From: DATGJX01 sp963830545
GTDB taxonomy: Bacteria; Vulcanimicrobiota; Vulcanimicrobiia; Vulcanimicrobiales; Vulcanimicrobiaceae
Direction: 5' to 3'
DNA: 64,000 nucleotides
Assembly (NCBI GenBank): GCA_963830545.1
Contig: CAWHMK010000001.1
Location: 186,001 to 250,000, forward strand
In this document: one piece after another, positions 1-8,092 of the stretch
Position numbering within the stretch: position 1 is the first letter of the stretch
How the letters are laid out: every line of letters begins with the position of its first letter
The notes under the pieces: model-generated
The model's input: the letters and a program-made list of their open reading frames with translations, nothing else
Told to the model about the DNA's origin: nothing
The model's database searches: none
Translations under genes and position numbers: made by a program

Positions 1-7
1 ATCCGCT

Positions 8-106
8 ATGACAGAATCGTTGGTCTTCCTACTATGCGGTTTCGGCGTGCTCATCACCGCCGTCATGTACTTCGGCGGAATGCACGAATCCAATCGGCGC
101 GCATAA
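8..106 (+). CDS. putative 32-residue membrane microprotein
   Basis: Reads from an ATG at 8 to a TAA at 104-106. Residues 4-24 form one hydrophobic segment (ESLVFLLCGFGVLITAVMYF), followed by a short polar tail ending in NRRA, as expected of a single-pass microprotein. The frame is open back to the window edge, so this could instead be the C-terminus of a longer protein starting outside. I do not recognise a family. It converges on rpoB, separated from it by a hairpin terminator. Confidence 0.35.
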   Translation: MTESLVFLLCGFGVLITAVMYFGGMHESNRRA

Positions 107-154
107 GCCCGTTCAGCCGAAGCCGCTCGGGTGCTTCACGCACGCCGAAGAATG

Positions 155-187
155 AAAAAAGAGCGGTGTTTGACACCGCTCTTTTTC
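155..187 (-). terminator. intrinsic terminator of rpoB, bidirectional in form
   Basis: Arms 156-169 and 173-186 are perfectly complementary over 14 bases around a 3-base loop. The outer stem is an A/T run, so a U-tract is present in both reading directions. It begins two bases past the rpoB stop codon and would also stop the rightward transcript of the small gene at 8-106. Its position means transcription does not run on into an rpoC gene. Confidence 0.9.
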
Positions 188-188
188 G

Positions 189-3100
189 TTAGAACTCTTC
201 TTCCGGTTCGTGGAGTTCGGATTCTTCCTCATCCTCACCGTACGGCGAGGCTTCCTCGGCAACGTCTTCGTCCTCTTCCTCGAGCACGTAGCCTTGTTCT
301 TCTTCCTCGACCTCTTCGACCGGCTCTTCCTCGACCTCGAGATCCTCTTCGAGTTCGATCGTGCCGCCTCGAATGCCGGCGCCCGCTACCTGCATTTCGG
401 CTTCGGCCGATCCCATCGAGCCGCCGACCGGTCCGGTGACGATCGGTTTGGAATCGTCGATTTCTTCCTCTTCCTCTTCCTCTTCCTCGGGCGCTTCGAC
501 CTCGCCGATTTCACCGATGACGGCCGTCGCGCGCTGCGCCTCGGCTTCTCTCTGTGCGGCGGCGGTTTGCGTCATGCGCGGATCTTCGTCGCCCATGAGC
601 AATCCTATCTCTTGCGCGCGCTCGCCCATGTCGTCGTCCTGAATGCGGATCTCGACTTCCTCGCGGTTTTCCGTGAGCACTTTGACGTCGAGCGCGAGCG
701 ATTGCAGTTCTTTGATCAGCACTTTGAACGACTCCGGAACGCCAGGCTCCATCACGTTCTCGCCCTTGACGATCGCTTCGTACGTCTTCACGCGTCCGAC
801 GACGTCGTCGGACTTGACCGTGAGCAGCTCCTGCAGCGTGTACGCCGCTCCGTAAGCTTCGAGTGCCCAGACTTCCATTTCGCCGAAGCGCTGGCCGCCG
901 AATTGCGCCTTGCCGCCCAGCGGCTGCTGCGTGATCATCGAGTAGGGACCCGTCGAACGCGCGTGGATCTTGTCGTCGACCAAGTGCGCCAGCTTGAGCA
1001 TGTAGATCATGCCCACGGTAATCGGCCGGGAGAATCGGTCGCCCGTGCGGCCGTCGCGCAGCCACGTCTTGCCGTCCGCCGGCAAGCCCGCGTCCTGTAA
1101 CCACTCCGCGATGTCCTCGGCGTGCGCGCCGTCGAATACCGGCGTCGCGATATTCATGCCGAGCATGCGCGCCGCCCAGCCGAGATGCGTTTCCATGATC
1201 TGCCCGAGGTTCATGCGCGAGGGAACGCCGAGCGGATTGAGGACGATATCGACCGGTGCGCCGTCTTCCATATAGGGCATGTCTTCTTCGGGCAGTACTT
1301 TGGCAATGACGCCCTTGTTGCCGTGACGGCCCGCCATCTTGTCGCCCTGCAGAATCTTGCGTTTCTGTGCCACGTAGACGCGCACGAGGTGGTTCACGCC
1401 CGGAGAAAGCTCGTCGCCGTTCTCGCGCGAGAACACCTTCACGTCGATGATCTTGCCTTTTTCGCCGTGCGGAACTTTGAGCGAGGTGTCGCGTACTTCG
1501 CGCGATTTCTCGCCGAAGATCGCGCGCAGCAAGCGCTCTTCCGCGGTCAGTTCCGTTTCGCCCTTCGGCGTGACTTTGCCGACGAGAATGTCTTCCGGAC
1601 GCACTTCCGCGCCGATGCGGATGATGCCGCGCTCGTCGAGATCCTTGAGCGAATCTTCGCCGACGTTGGGAATATCGCGGGTTATCTCTTCCGGCCCGAG
1701 CTTCGTGTCGCGCGCTTCGCACTCGTATTCCTCGATGTGAATAGAGGTGAAACGATCGTCTTTGACCATGCGCTCGCTGATCAGAATCGCGTCTTCGTAG
1801 TTGTAGCCTTCCCACGGCATGAACGCGACGAGCACGTTTTGGCCGAGCGCGAGCTCGCCTTCGTCGGACGAGGGGCCGTCGGCGAGAATCTGTCCCGCGA
1901 CGACGCGCTCGCCGAGTTCGACGATTGGACGCTGGTTGATGCACGTGCCCGCGTTGCTGCGCGTGAACTTGAGCATGTCGAACGTCTTTTCCGTGCCGTC
2001 GTCCAGTTTGAGCACGATCGATTTGGAATCGACGTGCACGACTTCGCCGCCCATGTCGCAGACCGCGAGACTTCCGGAGTCTTTCGCCGCGCGATACTCC
2101 ATGCCGGTGCCGACGATCGGGGCCTGCGGCTGAAGCAGCGGAACGGCCTGACGCTGCATGTTCGCGCCCATGAGCGCGCGGTTTGCATCGTCGTGCTCGA
2201 GGAACGGAATGAGCGCGGTCGCCACGGAAACGATTTGCTTCGGCGAAACGTCCATCAGCTGCACGCGCGCCGCGGGCTCTTCGATGTACTCTTCGGCGTA
2301 GCGGCAGACGACCGAATCGGACGTGATGCGCCCGTTTTCGCCAACCGGCGTGTTCGCTTGCGCGACGATGTACTCGTCTTCGCGATCCGCGGTCAGATAC
2401 ACGATCTCGTCGGTGACGTAGCCCTCGCGCACCACGCGGTACGGCGTTTCGATGAAACCGAATTTATTGACGCGCGCGTACGTCGCAAGCGAGCCGATGA
2501 GGCCGATGTTCGGACCTTCCGGCGTTTCGATTGGGCAGATGCGGCCGTAATGCGAGTGGTGGACGTCTCGGACTTCGAAACCCGCGCGTTCGCGCGAAAG
2601 ACCGCCGGGCCCCAGCGCCGAGAGGCGGCGTTTGTGCGTGAGTTCGGCCAGCGAATTCGTTTGGTCCATGAACTGCGAGAGCTGCGAGGATCCGAAGAAC
2701 TCTTTTATTGCCGCCACGACCGGACGAATGTTGATCAGCGCCTGCGGCGTGACCGTTTCGATATCCTGAACCGTCATGCGTTCGCGCACGACGCGCTCCA
2801 AGCGGAGCAGACCGACGCGGAACTGATTCTGCAGCAGTTCGCCGACCGAGCGGATACGGCGGTTGCCCAAATGATCGATGTCGTCTCTCGGAATGACCCC
2901 CGTCGCGACTTTGATCAGGCGGCGGATCACCGCAATCATGTCTTCGCGCGTCAGGCAGCGCTTTTCGATGGACGGCATCTCCAAATCCGCATCGGCGTAC
3001 TCGTCGATGAGCACGGTCGGCTGATCGGTCCGCGCTTCCACGTCCGGATTCTCGATGCGGTACTGAAACTTCGCATTGAGCTTGTAGCGTCCGACTCCCG

Positions 3101-4103
3101 CGAGATCGTAACGCTTGTCGTCGAAAAACAGCGACTCGAGCAGCTTCTCGGCGTTCTCCGCGTTTTCGGGCTCGCCGGGGCGCAGCTTCTTGTAGATCTC
3201 TTTGAGCGCGTCTTCGCGCGTCTTGATGTCTTTGTCTTTTTCGATCGAGTTGCGAACCAGCGGCGAATCGTTGAAGAGCGCCAGAATCGCTTCGTCGCTC
3301 TCCCAATTGTAGCCGAGATCGGGTCGCGAAAGCGCGCGAACGAACGTCGAGACGTAGATCTTCCGGTTCTTGTCGATGCGAACGCCGATCGTCCCTTCGG
3401 TTTCGTCGTTCTTCGTGCCGTTGTCGGTTTCGAACTCGATCCAGGCGCCGCGGTTCGGAATGATCGTCGCGTTGAAGACGGGGCGGTTGTTCGTGTCGAC
3501 GTCTTGGTTGTAGTACACGCCGGGCGAACGCACGAGCTGGCTGACGATCACGCGCTCGGCTCCGTTGATCATGAACGTCCCGTTCTTGGTCATCAGCGGG
3601 AAGTCGCCCATGAAAATCTCTTGGTCCGGGATGCCTTTGATTTCACCGGATTCGGCGGTAATAAGACGAACGCGCACGCGAAGCGGCGCGCTGTACGTCA
3701 TGTCACGCTCGCGGCACTCTTCGACGGAATACTTCGGCTCGCCGAGACTGTGATCGCCGAACTCGAGGACGAGATTTCCCGTGAAATCCTTGATCGGCGA
3801 AATGGAAGAGAATGCTTCCGCCAGGCCCTCCGTCTTGAACCATTCGAAACTGGCTTTCTGCAGCTCGATCAGGTTCGGTACTTCGAGGACGTGCGGAATC
3901 TTCGCGAACGAATAGCGTTCGCGCTTCGGACCGGGATCCGGAGGCTGCTCGATCGTGAACGCGCCGGTCGGCATCGGGAAGGTGCTCGGCTGAACCATTC
4001 CAGCCGCGCCGTTCCCAGCCGTTTGGCCGGCAGCGCGTTTCGACTTGCTCTTGGAGCCCGCGGTGCTTTTCGCCGGGGACTTAGGAGCCGTCGTTTTCGC
4101 CAT
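189..4103 (-). CDS. rpoB: DNA-directed RNA polymerase beta subunit
   Basis: Catalytic beta subunit of RNA polymerase, 1304 residues. Around residues 465-510 is the rifampicin-pocket segment: FFGSSQLSQFMDQTN, then HKRRLSALGPGGLSRERAG, then CPIETPEGPNIGL. The usual sensitive-type D, H and S residues are present. The core ends near residue 1150, at the LIKELQSLALDVKVL helix that closes ordinary beta subunits. It is followed by about 150 extra residues rich in Glu, including an uninterrupted run of nine. The N-terminus has about 35 extra residues rich in Lys, Ser and Ala. The gene stands alone: no rplJ/rplL upstream, no rpoC downstream, its own promoter and its own terminator. Identity is certain; the role of the charged tails is unknown. 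Confidence 0.99.
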   Translation of the reverse strand: MAKTTAPKSPAKSTAGSKSKSKRAAGQTAGNGAAGMVQPSTFPMPTGAFTIEQPPDPGPKRERYSFAKIPHVLEVPNLIELQKASFEWFKTEGLAEAFSSISPIKDFTGNLVLEFGDHSLGEPKYSVEECRERDMTYSAPLRVRVRLITAESGEIKGIPDQEIFMGDFPLMTKNGTFMINGAERVIVSQLVRSPGVYYNQDVDTNNRPVFNATIIPNRGAWIEFETDNGTKNDETEGTIGVRIDKNRKIYVSTFVRALSRPDLGYNWESDEAILALFNDSPLVRNSIEKDKDIKTREDALKEIYKKLRPGEPENAENAEKLLESLFFDDKRYDLAGVGRYKLNAKFQYRIENPDVEARTDQPTVLIDEYADADLEMPSIEKRCLTREDMIAVIRRLIKVATGVIPRDDIDHLGNRRIRSVGELLQNQFRVGLLRLERVVRERMTVQDIETVTPQALINIRPVVAAIKEFFGSSQLSQFMDQTNSLAELTHKRRLSALGPGGLSRERAGFEVRDVHHSHYGRICPIETPEGPNIGLIGSLATYARVNKFGFIETPYRVVREGYVTDEIVYLTADREDEYIVAQANTPVGENGRITSDSVVCRYAEEYIEEPAARVQLMDVSPKQIVSVATALIPFLEHDDANRALMGANMQRQAVPLLQPQAPIVGTGMEYRAAKDSGSLAVCDMGGEVVHVDSKSIVLKLDDGTEKTFDMLKFTRSNAGTCINQRPIVELGERVVAGQILADGPSSDEGELALGQNVLVAFMPWEGYNYEDAILISERMVKDDRFTSIHIEEYECEARDTKLGPEEITRDIPNVGEDSLKDLDERGIIRIGAEVRPEDILVGKVTPKGETELTAEERLLRAIFGEKSREVRDTSLKVPHGEKGKIIDVKVFSRENGDELSPGVNHLVRVYVAQKRKILQGDKMAGRHGNKGVIAKVLPEEDMPYMEDGAPVDIVLNPLGVPSRMNLGQIMETHLGWAARMLGMNIATPVFDGAHAEDIAEWLQDAGLPADGKTWLRDGRTGDRFSRPITVGMIYMLKLAHLVDDKIHARSTGPYSMITQQPLGGKAQFGGQRFGEMEVWALEAYGAAYTLQELLTVKSDDVVGRVKTYEAIVKGENVMEPGVPESFKVLIKELQSLALDVKVLTENREEVEIRIQDDDMGERAQEIGLLMGDEDPRMTQTAAAQREAEAQRATAVIGEIGEVEAPEEEEEEEEEIDDSKPIVTGPVGGSMGSAEAEMQVAGAGIRGGTIELEEDLEVEEEPVEEVEEEEQGYVLEEEDEDVAEEASPYGEDEEESELHEPEEEF

Positions 4104-4163
4104 TACTTTTTCTCTCTCACCCAGGAATAAAGGTTATTGCGCCGGTCATGCCGCGGGCACGCG

Positions 4164-4210
4164 AAAAAGAACGAGATGTCCTCCACCGGGGCGAAGGGGC
4201 TCGTTCTTCT
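4164..4210 (-). promoter_or_regulatory. terminator-like hairpin in the rpoB leader (possible attenuator)
   Basis: Read on the minus strand, a 9-bp stem (arms 4200-4208 and 4167-4175, AAGAACGAG with CTCGTTCTT) closes a 24-base loop and is followed at once by a U-tract (A-run 4164-4168 on the plus strand). It lies between the rpoB promoter and start codon, so it could attenuate rpoB. It could also simply block read-through from the upstream genes on the same strand. It is not the known L10 leader, since no rplJ follows. Confidence 0.6.
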
Positions 4211-4215
4211 TTATA

Positions 4216-4240
4216 TATGCCTTATCGGGCGCTGGGCATA
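4216..4240 (-). other. small hairpin at the 5' end of the rpoB leader
   Basis: Arms TATGCC (4216-4221) and GGCATA (4235-4240) are perfectly complementary around a 13-base loop. They lie just downstream of the predicted rpoB -10 box, so the mRNA should begin with this stem. It may protect the 5' end or act with the hairpin at 4164-4210. The stem is short, so support is modest. Confidence 0.3.
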
Positions 4241-4247
4241 GGCGACT

Positions 4248-4276
4248 AGTATAGCACCAGGCACGGGGTGGTGCAA
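4248..4276 (-). promoter_or_regulatory. sigma70-type promoter of rpoB
   Basis: On the minus strand, -35 TTGCAC (4271-4276) and -10 TATACT (4248-4253) are separated by exactly 17 bases. Transcription should begin near 4241, giving a leader of roughly 140 bases that contains two hairpins. The -35 box nearly touches the stop codon of the upstream microprotein gene. Confidence 0.8.
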
Positions 4277-4281
4277 GGTGC

Positions 4282-4440
4282 CTAGCGATGCGGAACGGCG
4301 ACCCGAAGGCGAGCGCGGCCTCGGTCGCCGCGAAGGGCAGCGCCGATCATCAAACCGCCCATTCCAAGGACGGGAAGAACGGAGAGCCACAAGGCGACGA
4401 GCTGCGTGAGATACGGGTGTGCGAAGGTTGAGGTGACCAT
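4282..4440 (-). CDS. membrane microprotein with HPY motif
   Basis: 52 residues. The ATG at 4440 is preceded by GGAG at a good distance (GGAGTGCAGT before the start). An N-terminal FAHPYLTQ stretch leads into one membrane segment of about 23 residues ending in MIGAAL, then a basic tail with RGRARLR. It resembles the microprotein at 5463-5666 on the other side of the nitronate monooxygenase: both have HPY, a Q, a proline in the membrane segment, MIGA and RAR at matching spacing. Function unknown. It may be co-transcribed with the monooxygenase, whose stop is 49 bases upstream. Confidence 0.5.
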   Translation of the reverse strand: MVTSTFAHPYLTQLVALWLSVLPVLGMGGLMIGAALRGDRGRARLRVAVPHR

Positions 4441-4489
4441 ACTGCACTCCATAACGCATCGCCGTCGGGAATGGATGCACGGCGTTGCA

Positions 4490-5437
4490 TCAATCGCGCG
4501 CGAACATTTCGGACACCGACTGTAGGCGCTCGACGCACGACGCCGCAATTTCCGCGACAATCGTCGCAGCGGGTTTGACCTCGCGCAGCAGTCCGACGGC
4601 TTCTCCCGCGTAGATCTTCTCCTTCGCTTCGAAGCTTGACAGCGCGCGCTCGTCCGCAAGGAGAGCGTCTTCACGTCCGGTCCATTTTTCCAGGAACGGC
4701 GTGCGCAGCGCGCGCCCGCCGAATTCTTTCGGCCATGCTTTTCCGGCTATGCGATCGTAGACGCGCGTGTAAATCGTTTGCGTTTCGTCGCTCGAGCGAA
4801 TGCGCTCGCGCGCGGCGTCGCTGTTGCGCGCCTCGTCCGCGAGCAGAAACGGCGTGCCGATCCAGGCTCCCACGGCACCGGCGGCAAGCACGGCCGCGAG
4901 CCCTCGACCCGTTGCGATACCGCCGGCAGCAATGACGGGTTTGTCAGTCATATCCAGCGCGATTTGCAGCAGCGGCAGCGTGCCCACTGCCGAACCGGTG
5001 TGGCCTCCGGCTTCCGTGCCTTGGACCACGAGCATGTCGACGCCGCCATCGAGAGCAGTTTGCGCGTGTGCGCGCGACTGCACTTGCGAGCAAAGCAGAG
5101 TCCCCGAATCGTGCACGCGCTTTGCGTACGGCGCCGGGTCGCCGAATGAGATGCTGACGAGCTTCGGGCGCGCGGCGAGGGCCAAATCCAAAAGTGCCGG
5201 CCGCCGTTCCAAAACCCAAGCCACCAAGCCGATCCCGAAGTGCACCGCCGGCTTTTCACGCAGCAGCGCGATCTGCACCGCTATCTGCTCTTCGGTTTCG
5301 TCTTCGTCGAAGCCGAGCATCCCGAACGCGCCCGACTCGCTGACTGCGCGCGCAAGCGCGCCGCCGGCCTGCGGCGTCATCGGAGCATTCAGAATCGGAA
5401 TGCGGATCCCGAGCAGATCCGTGAGTGCCGTTCGCAT
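4490..5437 (-). CDS. nitronate monooxygenase / FabK-like flavoprotein
   Basis: About 315 residues with a complete FMN-binding TIM barrel of the 2-nitropropane dioxygenase family. The N-terminal signature is IPILNAPM, the central phosphate/FMN loop is QGTEAGGHTG (about residues 136-145), and AAGGIATGRGL follows. The family oxidises alkyl nitronates; relatives are enoyl-ACP reductases (FabK) and the two cannot be separated from sequence alone. No fatty-acid genes are nearby, favouring a detoxifying role. Two ATGs are six bases apart. The second (5437) is preferred because AAGGA lies seven bases before it, whereas it would touch the first. Flanked by two related microproteins. Confidence 0.85.
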   Translation of the reverse strand: MRTALTDLLGIRIPILNAPMTPQAGGALARAVSESGAFGMLGFDEDETEEQIAVQIALLREKPAVHFGIGLVAWVLERRPALLDLALAARPKLVSISFGDPAPYAKRVHDSGTLLCSQVQSRAHAQTALDGGVDMLVVQGTEAGGHTGSAVGTLPLLQIALDMTDKPVIAAGGIATGRGLAAVLAAGAVGAWIGTPFLLADEARNSDAARERIRSSDETQTIYTRVYDRIAGKAWPKEFGGRALRTPFLEKWTGREDALLADERALSSFEAKEKIYAGEAVGLLREVKPAATIVAEIAASCVERLQSVSEMFARD

Positions 5438-5462
5438 GGCCATCCTTACGACGACCCCGATT

Positions 5463-5666
5463 TTACTCCGCGGCCGAGAGCAGCCTGCGCGCCGGAGCGA
5501 AAGCGGCGATCCCGATGATCGCCGGCCGTTGCGGGAGCGGCTTTCGAGCGCGCCGCAGACCTTCGAAGTAGCGCGCTCCGATCATCATCGCGAACAGCAG
5601 AATGAACGGAATCAGCGCAAGGTAGAAGGCCGCGCTCTGCAGCGCGTACGGATGCCCTTGTGTCAT
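5463..5666 (-). CDS. membrane microprotein with HPY motif, paralogue of 4282-4440
   Basis: 67 residues from the ATG at 5666. The N-terminus MTQGHPYALQ leads directly into a membrane segment (FYLALIPFILLFAMMIGA) and a basic tail with LRRARKPLPQRP. No Shine-Dalgarno sequence precedes the ATG. A TACACT hexamer at 5677-5682 would place transcription start within a few bases of it, so the message may be leaderless. A longer start at 5699 is possible. It lies 25 bases upstream of the monooxygenase gene on the same strand. Confidence 0.5.
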   Translation of the reverse strand: MTQGHPYALQSAAFYLALIPFILLFAMMIGARYFEGLRRARKPLPQRPAIIGIAAFAPARRLLSAAE

Positions 5667-5786
5667 AACGCGGCGTAGTGTATCACAACGCGAAAGCATT
5701 GACTAGCGCTTCTAACGGCGCGTCCGCTTGCACTCTCTGCGATCTGCCACGTTTGTAGCAGGCGGCGATGGTGGCAAGATCGGTTC

Positions 5787-6350
5787 ATGAAAGATTTCAA
5801 ACGGGCGAAAGAGCCGAAAACTCCGGTCGCGGGCCCGTATGGCCACCCGATCCATCCGATGCTCGTCACCGTACCGATCGGTGCGTGGATGTCGAGCGTG
5901 GCGTTCGATTTCATCGGCCCCCTGAGTGAAGACGAGTGGGCGTACGCAATCGGTGCAAAACGTTTGATCGATATCGGTTTGATTTCGGCCACGGGCGCGG
6001 CCATGTTCGGAATGCTCGACTTTCTGCAAATTCCGCCGCGCACGCGCGCGTGGTATACGGGTCTTGCACACATGGCGCTCAACGCGAGCGCGATCGGCAT
6101 GTTCGCAATAAACAGTGCGAGCCGCGGCCGTACGATTCGCGAACGTACGCCGGGGCCGTCCGTAACGTGGTATCAGCGCGGGATGTCCGTCATGACGTCG
6201 ATGAGTCTGCTGCTTTCGGGCTGGATCGGCGGTTCGCTGACATATCACTACGGGGTTCGCGTGGCCGATGAGGGACATCAGCAAGAAACCGGATATGCGA
6301 AGAGCGACAACGAGGCCTGGACGCAGACCTTCATGGAAAATCTCCGGTAA
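5787..6350 (+). CDS. DUF2231 family membrane protein
   Basis: 187 residues. The DUF2231 signature GHPIHPMLVTVPIGAW is at residues 19-34 and begins the first of about four membrane segments; the others are near residues 60-80, 90-105 and 130-150. Biochemical function of the family is unknown, although members often sit beside redox or stress genes and their conserved histidines suggest haem or metal binding. The C-terminus is a soluble tail. It stands alone between divergent and convergent neighbours. The start has only a weak ribosome-binding site. Confidence 0.85.
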   Translation: MKDFKRAKEPKTPVAGPYGHPIHPMLVTVPIGAWMSSVAFDFIGPLSEDEWAYAIGAKRLIDIGLISATGAAMFGMLDFLQIPPRTRAWYTGLAHMALNASAIGMFAINSASRGRTIRERTPGPSVTWYQRGMSVMTSMSLLLSGWIGGSLTYHYGVRVADEGHQQETGYAKSDNEAWTQTFMENLR

Positions 6351-6420
6351 AGGCTACGCCCGAGGGCGGTTTGACACCACCCCGGCGGGGGAACAGCGCA
6401 ACTAACTGGAGGTCCGGCGG

Positions 6421-6828
6421 GTGAAATGGTCCATCGATTCCGCTGACGCCTATTCGGTAGCGAAGGTCCGGCGTGCCGTCGTCGACGCACTTCGAGAGAC
6501 GATCGGCGCGAAAGCCGATCTCTTCACCGTCGAAACGGTTTTGGGCGAGTTGCTGGGAGCCGAGATGGAACGAGGCCATCTGGCGCTCGTCATCACGGTC
6601 GAAGGCGGCATCGGCGGCCCTGCGGTGCACATTTACACGCAGGGCCGGCCGGGCGTTTCCGGCGCGCAGGGCGAGTTGCGCCAAGCCATTCTGGAAGGTT
6701 CGCGTCTGCCGATGTCCGTCGAGACCACTGCGCAGGGCACCCACTTGTGCCTGCGCGTGCCGACGGATTACGAAGCGAGCCCGGATCCCGAGCTTTGGGA
6801 AGCGGTGACGGACCGGACGCCTCAGTAG
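6421..6828 (+). CDS. RsbW-like (GHKL) regulatory protein, probably lacking ATP binding
   Basis: 135 residues from a GTG with a strong GGAGG about nine bases upstream. The N-terminal half (VAKVRRAVVDALRETIG, then VETVLGELLGAEMERG) follows the RsbW anti-sigma kinase pattern of RR-V-AL then V-ELV-NA--HA. The Asn that binds Mg-ATP is replaced by Ala in ELLGAE. The C-terminal half is a short beta-rich stretch with GGIGGPAVHIYTQGRPG in place of the glycine-rich ATP lid. It may act as a partner-binding anti-sigma or anti-anti-sigma module without kinase activity. No sigma factor is adjacent. The family call is moderate. Confidence 0.5.
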   Translation: MKWSIDSADAYSVAKVRRAVVDALRETIGAKADLFTVETVLGELLGAEMERGHLALVITVEGGIGGPAVHIYTQGRPGVSGAQGELRQAILEGSRLPMSVETTAQGTHLCLRVPTDYEASPDPELWEAVTDRTPQ

Positions 6829-6893
6829 CAGACGTTGTCCCGCATCCGCGTGGTACGGACGGGCGTTGGACCTTGCAGCGTCGGGTGACGCAT

Positions 6894-7574
6894 TCACTCC
6901 GCGTCGTGCAGAATAACCCCGAGCGCATAGCGCTCACCGCTGCGGATTTCGCTCACGCCGTGACGGAAAACGGTGCGGTAGACCCCGCTCTTGCCTCGAA
7001 CGGGGCGGTAGCGGTTCGGAATGACGATGCATTCGCCGCGTTCCGGCGCAATGACTATCGGACGGCTCTGCGCGCGCGGCCGCTGCTCGACCAGCACGAA
7101 TTCGCCGCCTTCGTACGCCGTGCGCGCGCTCAAGAAGTATGTCGCCTGAAACGGAAACGCCGATTCGCCGTATGTGTCTTGATGTAAGCAGTTGTAGTCG
7201 CCGGCGCCGTAACGAAGCAGGAGCGCGGTGGGACGCGTTTGCCCGTGGCCGGCACATTCGAGCAAGTACTGCTGCAGCGCGCCGGGGAATCGCTGCGGCA
7301 CGCGCAGCAACTCGTTCCACCGGTTTGCAATCGGCGCGAGCAGCGAGTAGAGTTCCTCGCGCAGCGCGCGGACCTGTTCCGGAAGCGGGTAGGCGAAGTA
7401 CTTGTATTCGCCGCTTCCGAAGTTATGGCGTTGCATGATCACGCGCGAACGGAACAGTGCATCGTCGCCGTACATGCTGCGCAACGACCGGCACTGTTCG
7501 GCGCTCATCGCGGCCGGGATTCGCGCGTATCCGTTCCCCAGCAGCGACTCTTCAAGAGTCATCCGGCCCAGCAT
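6894..7574 (-). CDS. 2-oxoglutarate/Fe(II)-dependent dioxygenase
   Basis: 226 residues. The metal triad is visible as H131-Q-D133 in NCLHQDTYG and H205 in FRHGVSEI. R215 in SGERYALG should bind the 2-oxoglutarate carboxylate, the P4H/YbiX-like arrangement (HxD...H, then R ten residues later). The family hydroxylates amino acid side chains or small molecules; the substrate cannot be inferred here. The start could be the ATG at 7574 or at 7562, and neither has a clear ribosome-binding site. It lies 48 bases after the GNAT gene on the same strand. Confidence 0.85.
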   Translation of the reverse strand: MLGRMTLEESLLGNGYARIPAAMSAEQCRSLRSMYGDDALFRSRVIMQRHNFGSGEYKYFAYPLPEQVRALREELYSLLAPIANRWNELLRVPQRFPGALQQYLLECAGHGQTRPTALLLRYGAGDYNCLHQDTYGESAFPFQATYFLSARTAYEGGEFVLVEQRPRAQSRPIVIAPERGECIVIPNRYRPVRGKSGVYRTVFRHGVSEIRSGERYALGVILHDAE

Positions 7575-7622
7575 CGCACGTCGGATGCGCCCGCGTCTAT
7601 CTGGAAGTTGCGAGCGCGATCT

Positions 7623-8090
7623 TCATCGCAAGCGCAATTCCATATACGTCGGCGCATCATAGGTGACGCTTGCGAACGGGTCGCACTCCGCAAAACCCAG
7701 CGAAACGTAGAGCGCGTGCGCTGAACGCAGCCGATCGCGGTCCGTGTCCAGCACGACACGCGCGTAGCCGTGCTCGCCGGCGAAATCGATAACGGCTTGC
7801 GCCAGTGCTCGTGCGATACCGCGGCCGCGGTATGCAGGCTGCACGTACATGCGCTTCAGCAAGGCCGTCGTTCCCGACAGCTTCTCCGCAACGACGCAGC
7901 CGGCGTACTGCTGAGCGACGCGCGCGATGAATGCGGCGGATTCACCGGCGTAGTCTCGTTCGAGGTTTTCGAGTTCGGGCTCACTGCCGTGACGCAAATC
8001 GACGGGCAAAGTGCGCTCGTACTCGATCAGCAGTGCGTGCAGCGCCCGAAACTCCGGCGGCGCCGACGCGCGTTCGATTGAAAAACTCAT
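7623..8090 (-). CDS. GNAT family N-acetyltransferase
   Basis: 155 residues starting MSFSIERASAPPEF. The acetyl-CoA pyrophosphate loop is YRGRGIARALAQ at about residues 90-101, followed by the typical ARVVLDTDRDRLRSAHALYVSLGF. The ATG at 8090 follows the marC stop by two bases, so both are in one operon; longer upstream reading lies out of frame over marC. Substrate unknown. Confidence 0.85.
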   Translation of the reverse strand: MSFSIERASAPPEFRALHALLIEYERTLPVDLRHGSEPELENLERDYAGESAAFIARVAQQYAGCVVAEKLSGTTALLKRMYVQPAYRGRGIARALAQAVIDFAGEHGYARVVLDTDRDRLRSAHALYVSLGFAECDPFASVTYDAPTYMELRLR

Positions 8091-8092
8091 GG

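Noticed and set aside
1122..4130. 1002-codon open frame on the strand opposite rpoB
   Set aside because: It is the reverse shadow of rpoB. The composition is Arg/Asp/Ala/Val-rich, as expected from GC-rich codon bias, and no domain is visible.
4164..4240. L10 ribosomal-protein leader before rpoB
   Set aside because: No rplJ or rplL follows, and the stem lacks the recognisable kink-turn layout; it is better described as a terminator-like hairpin.
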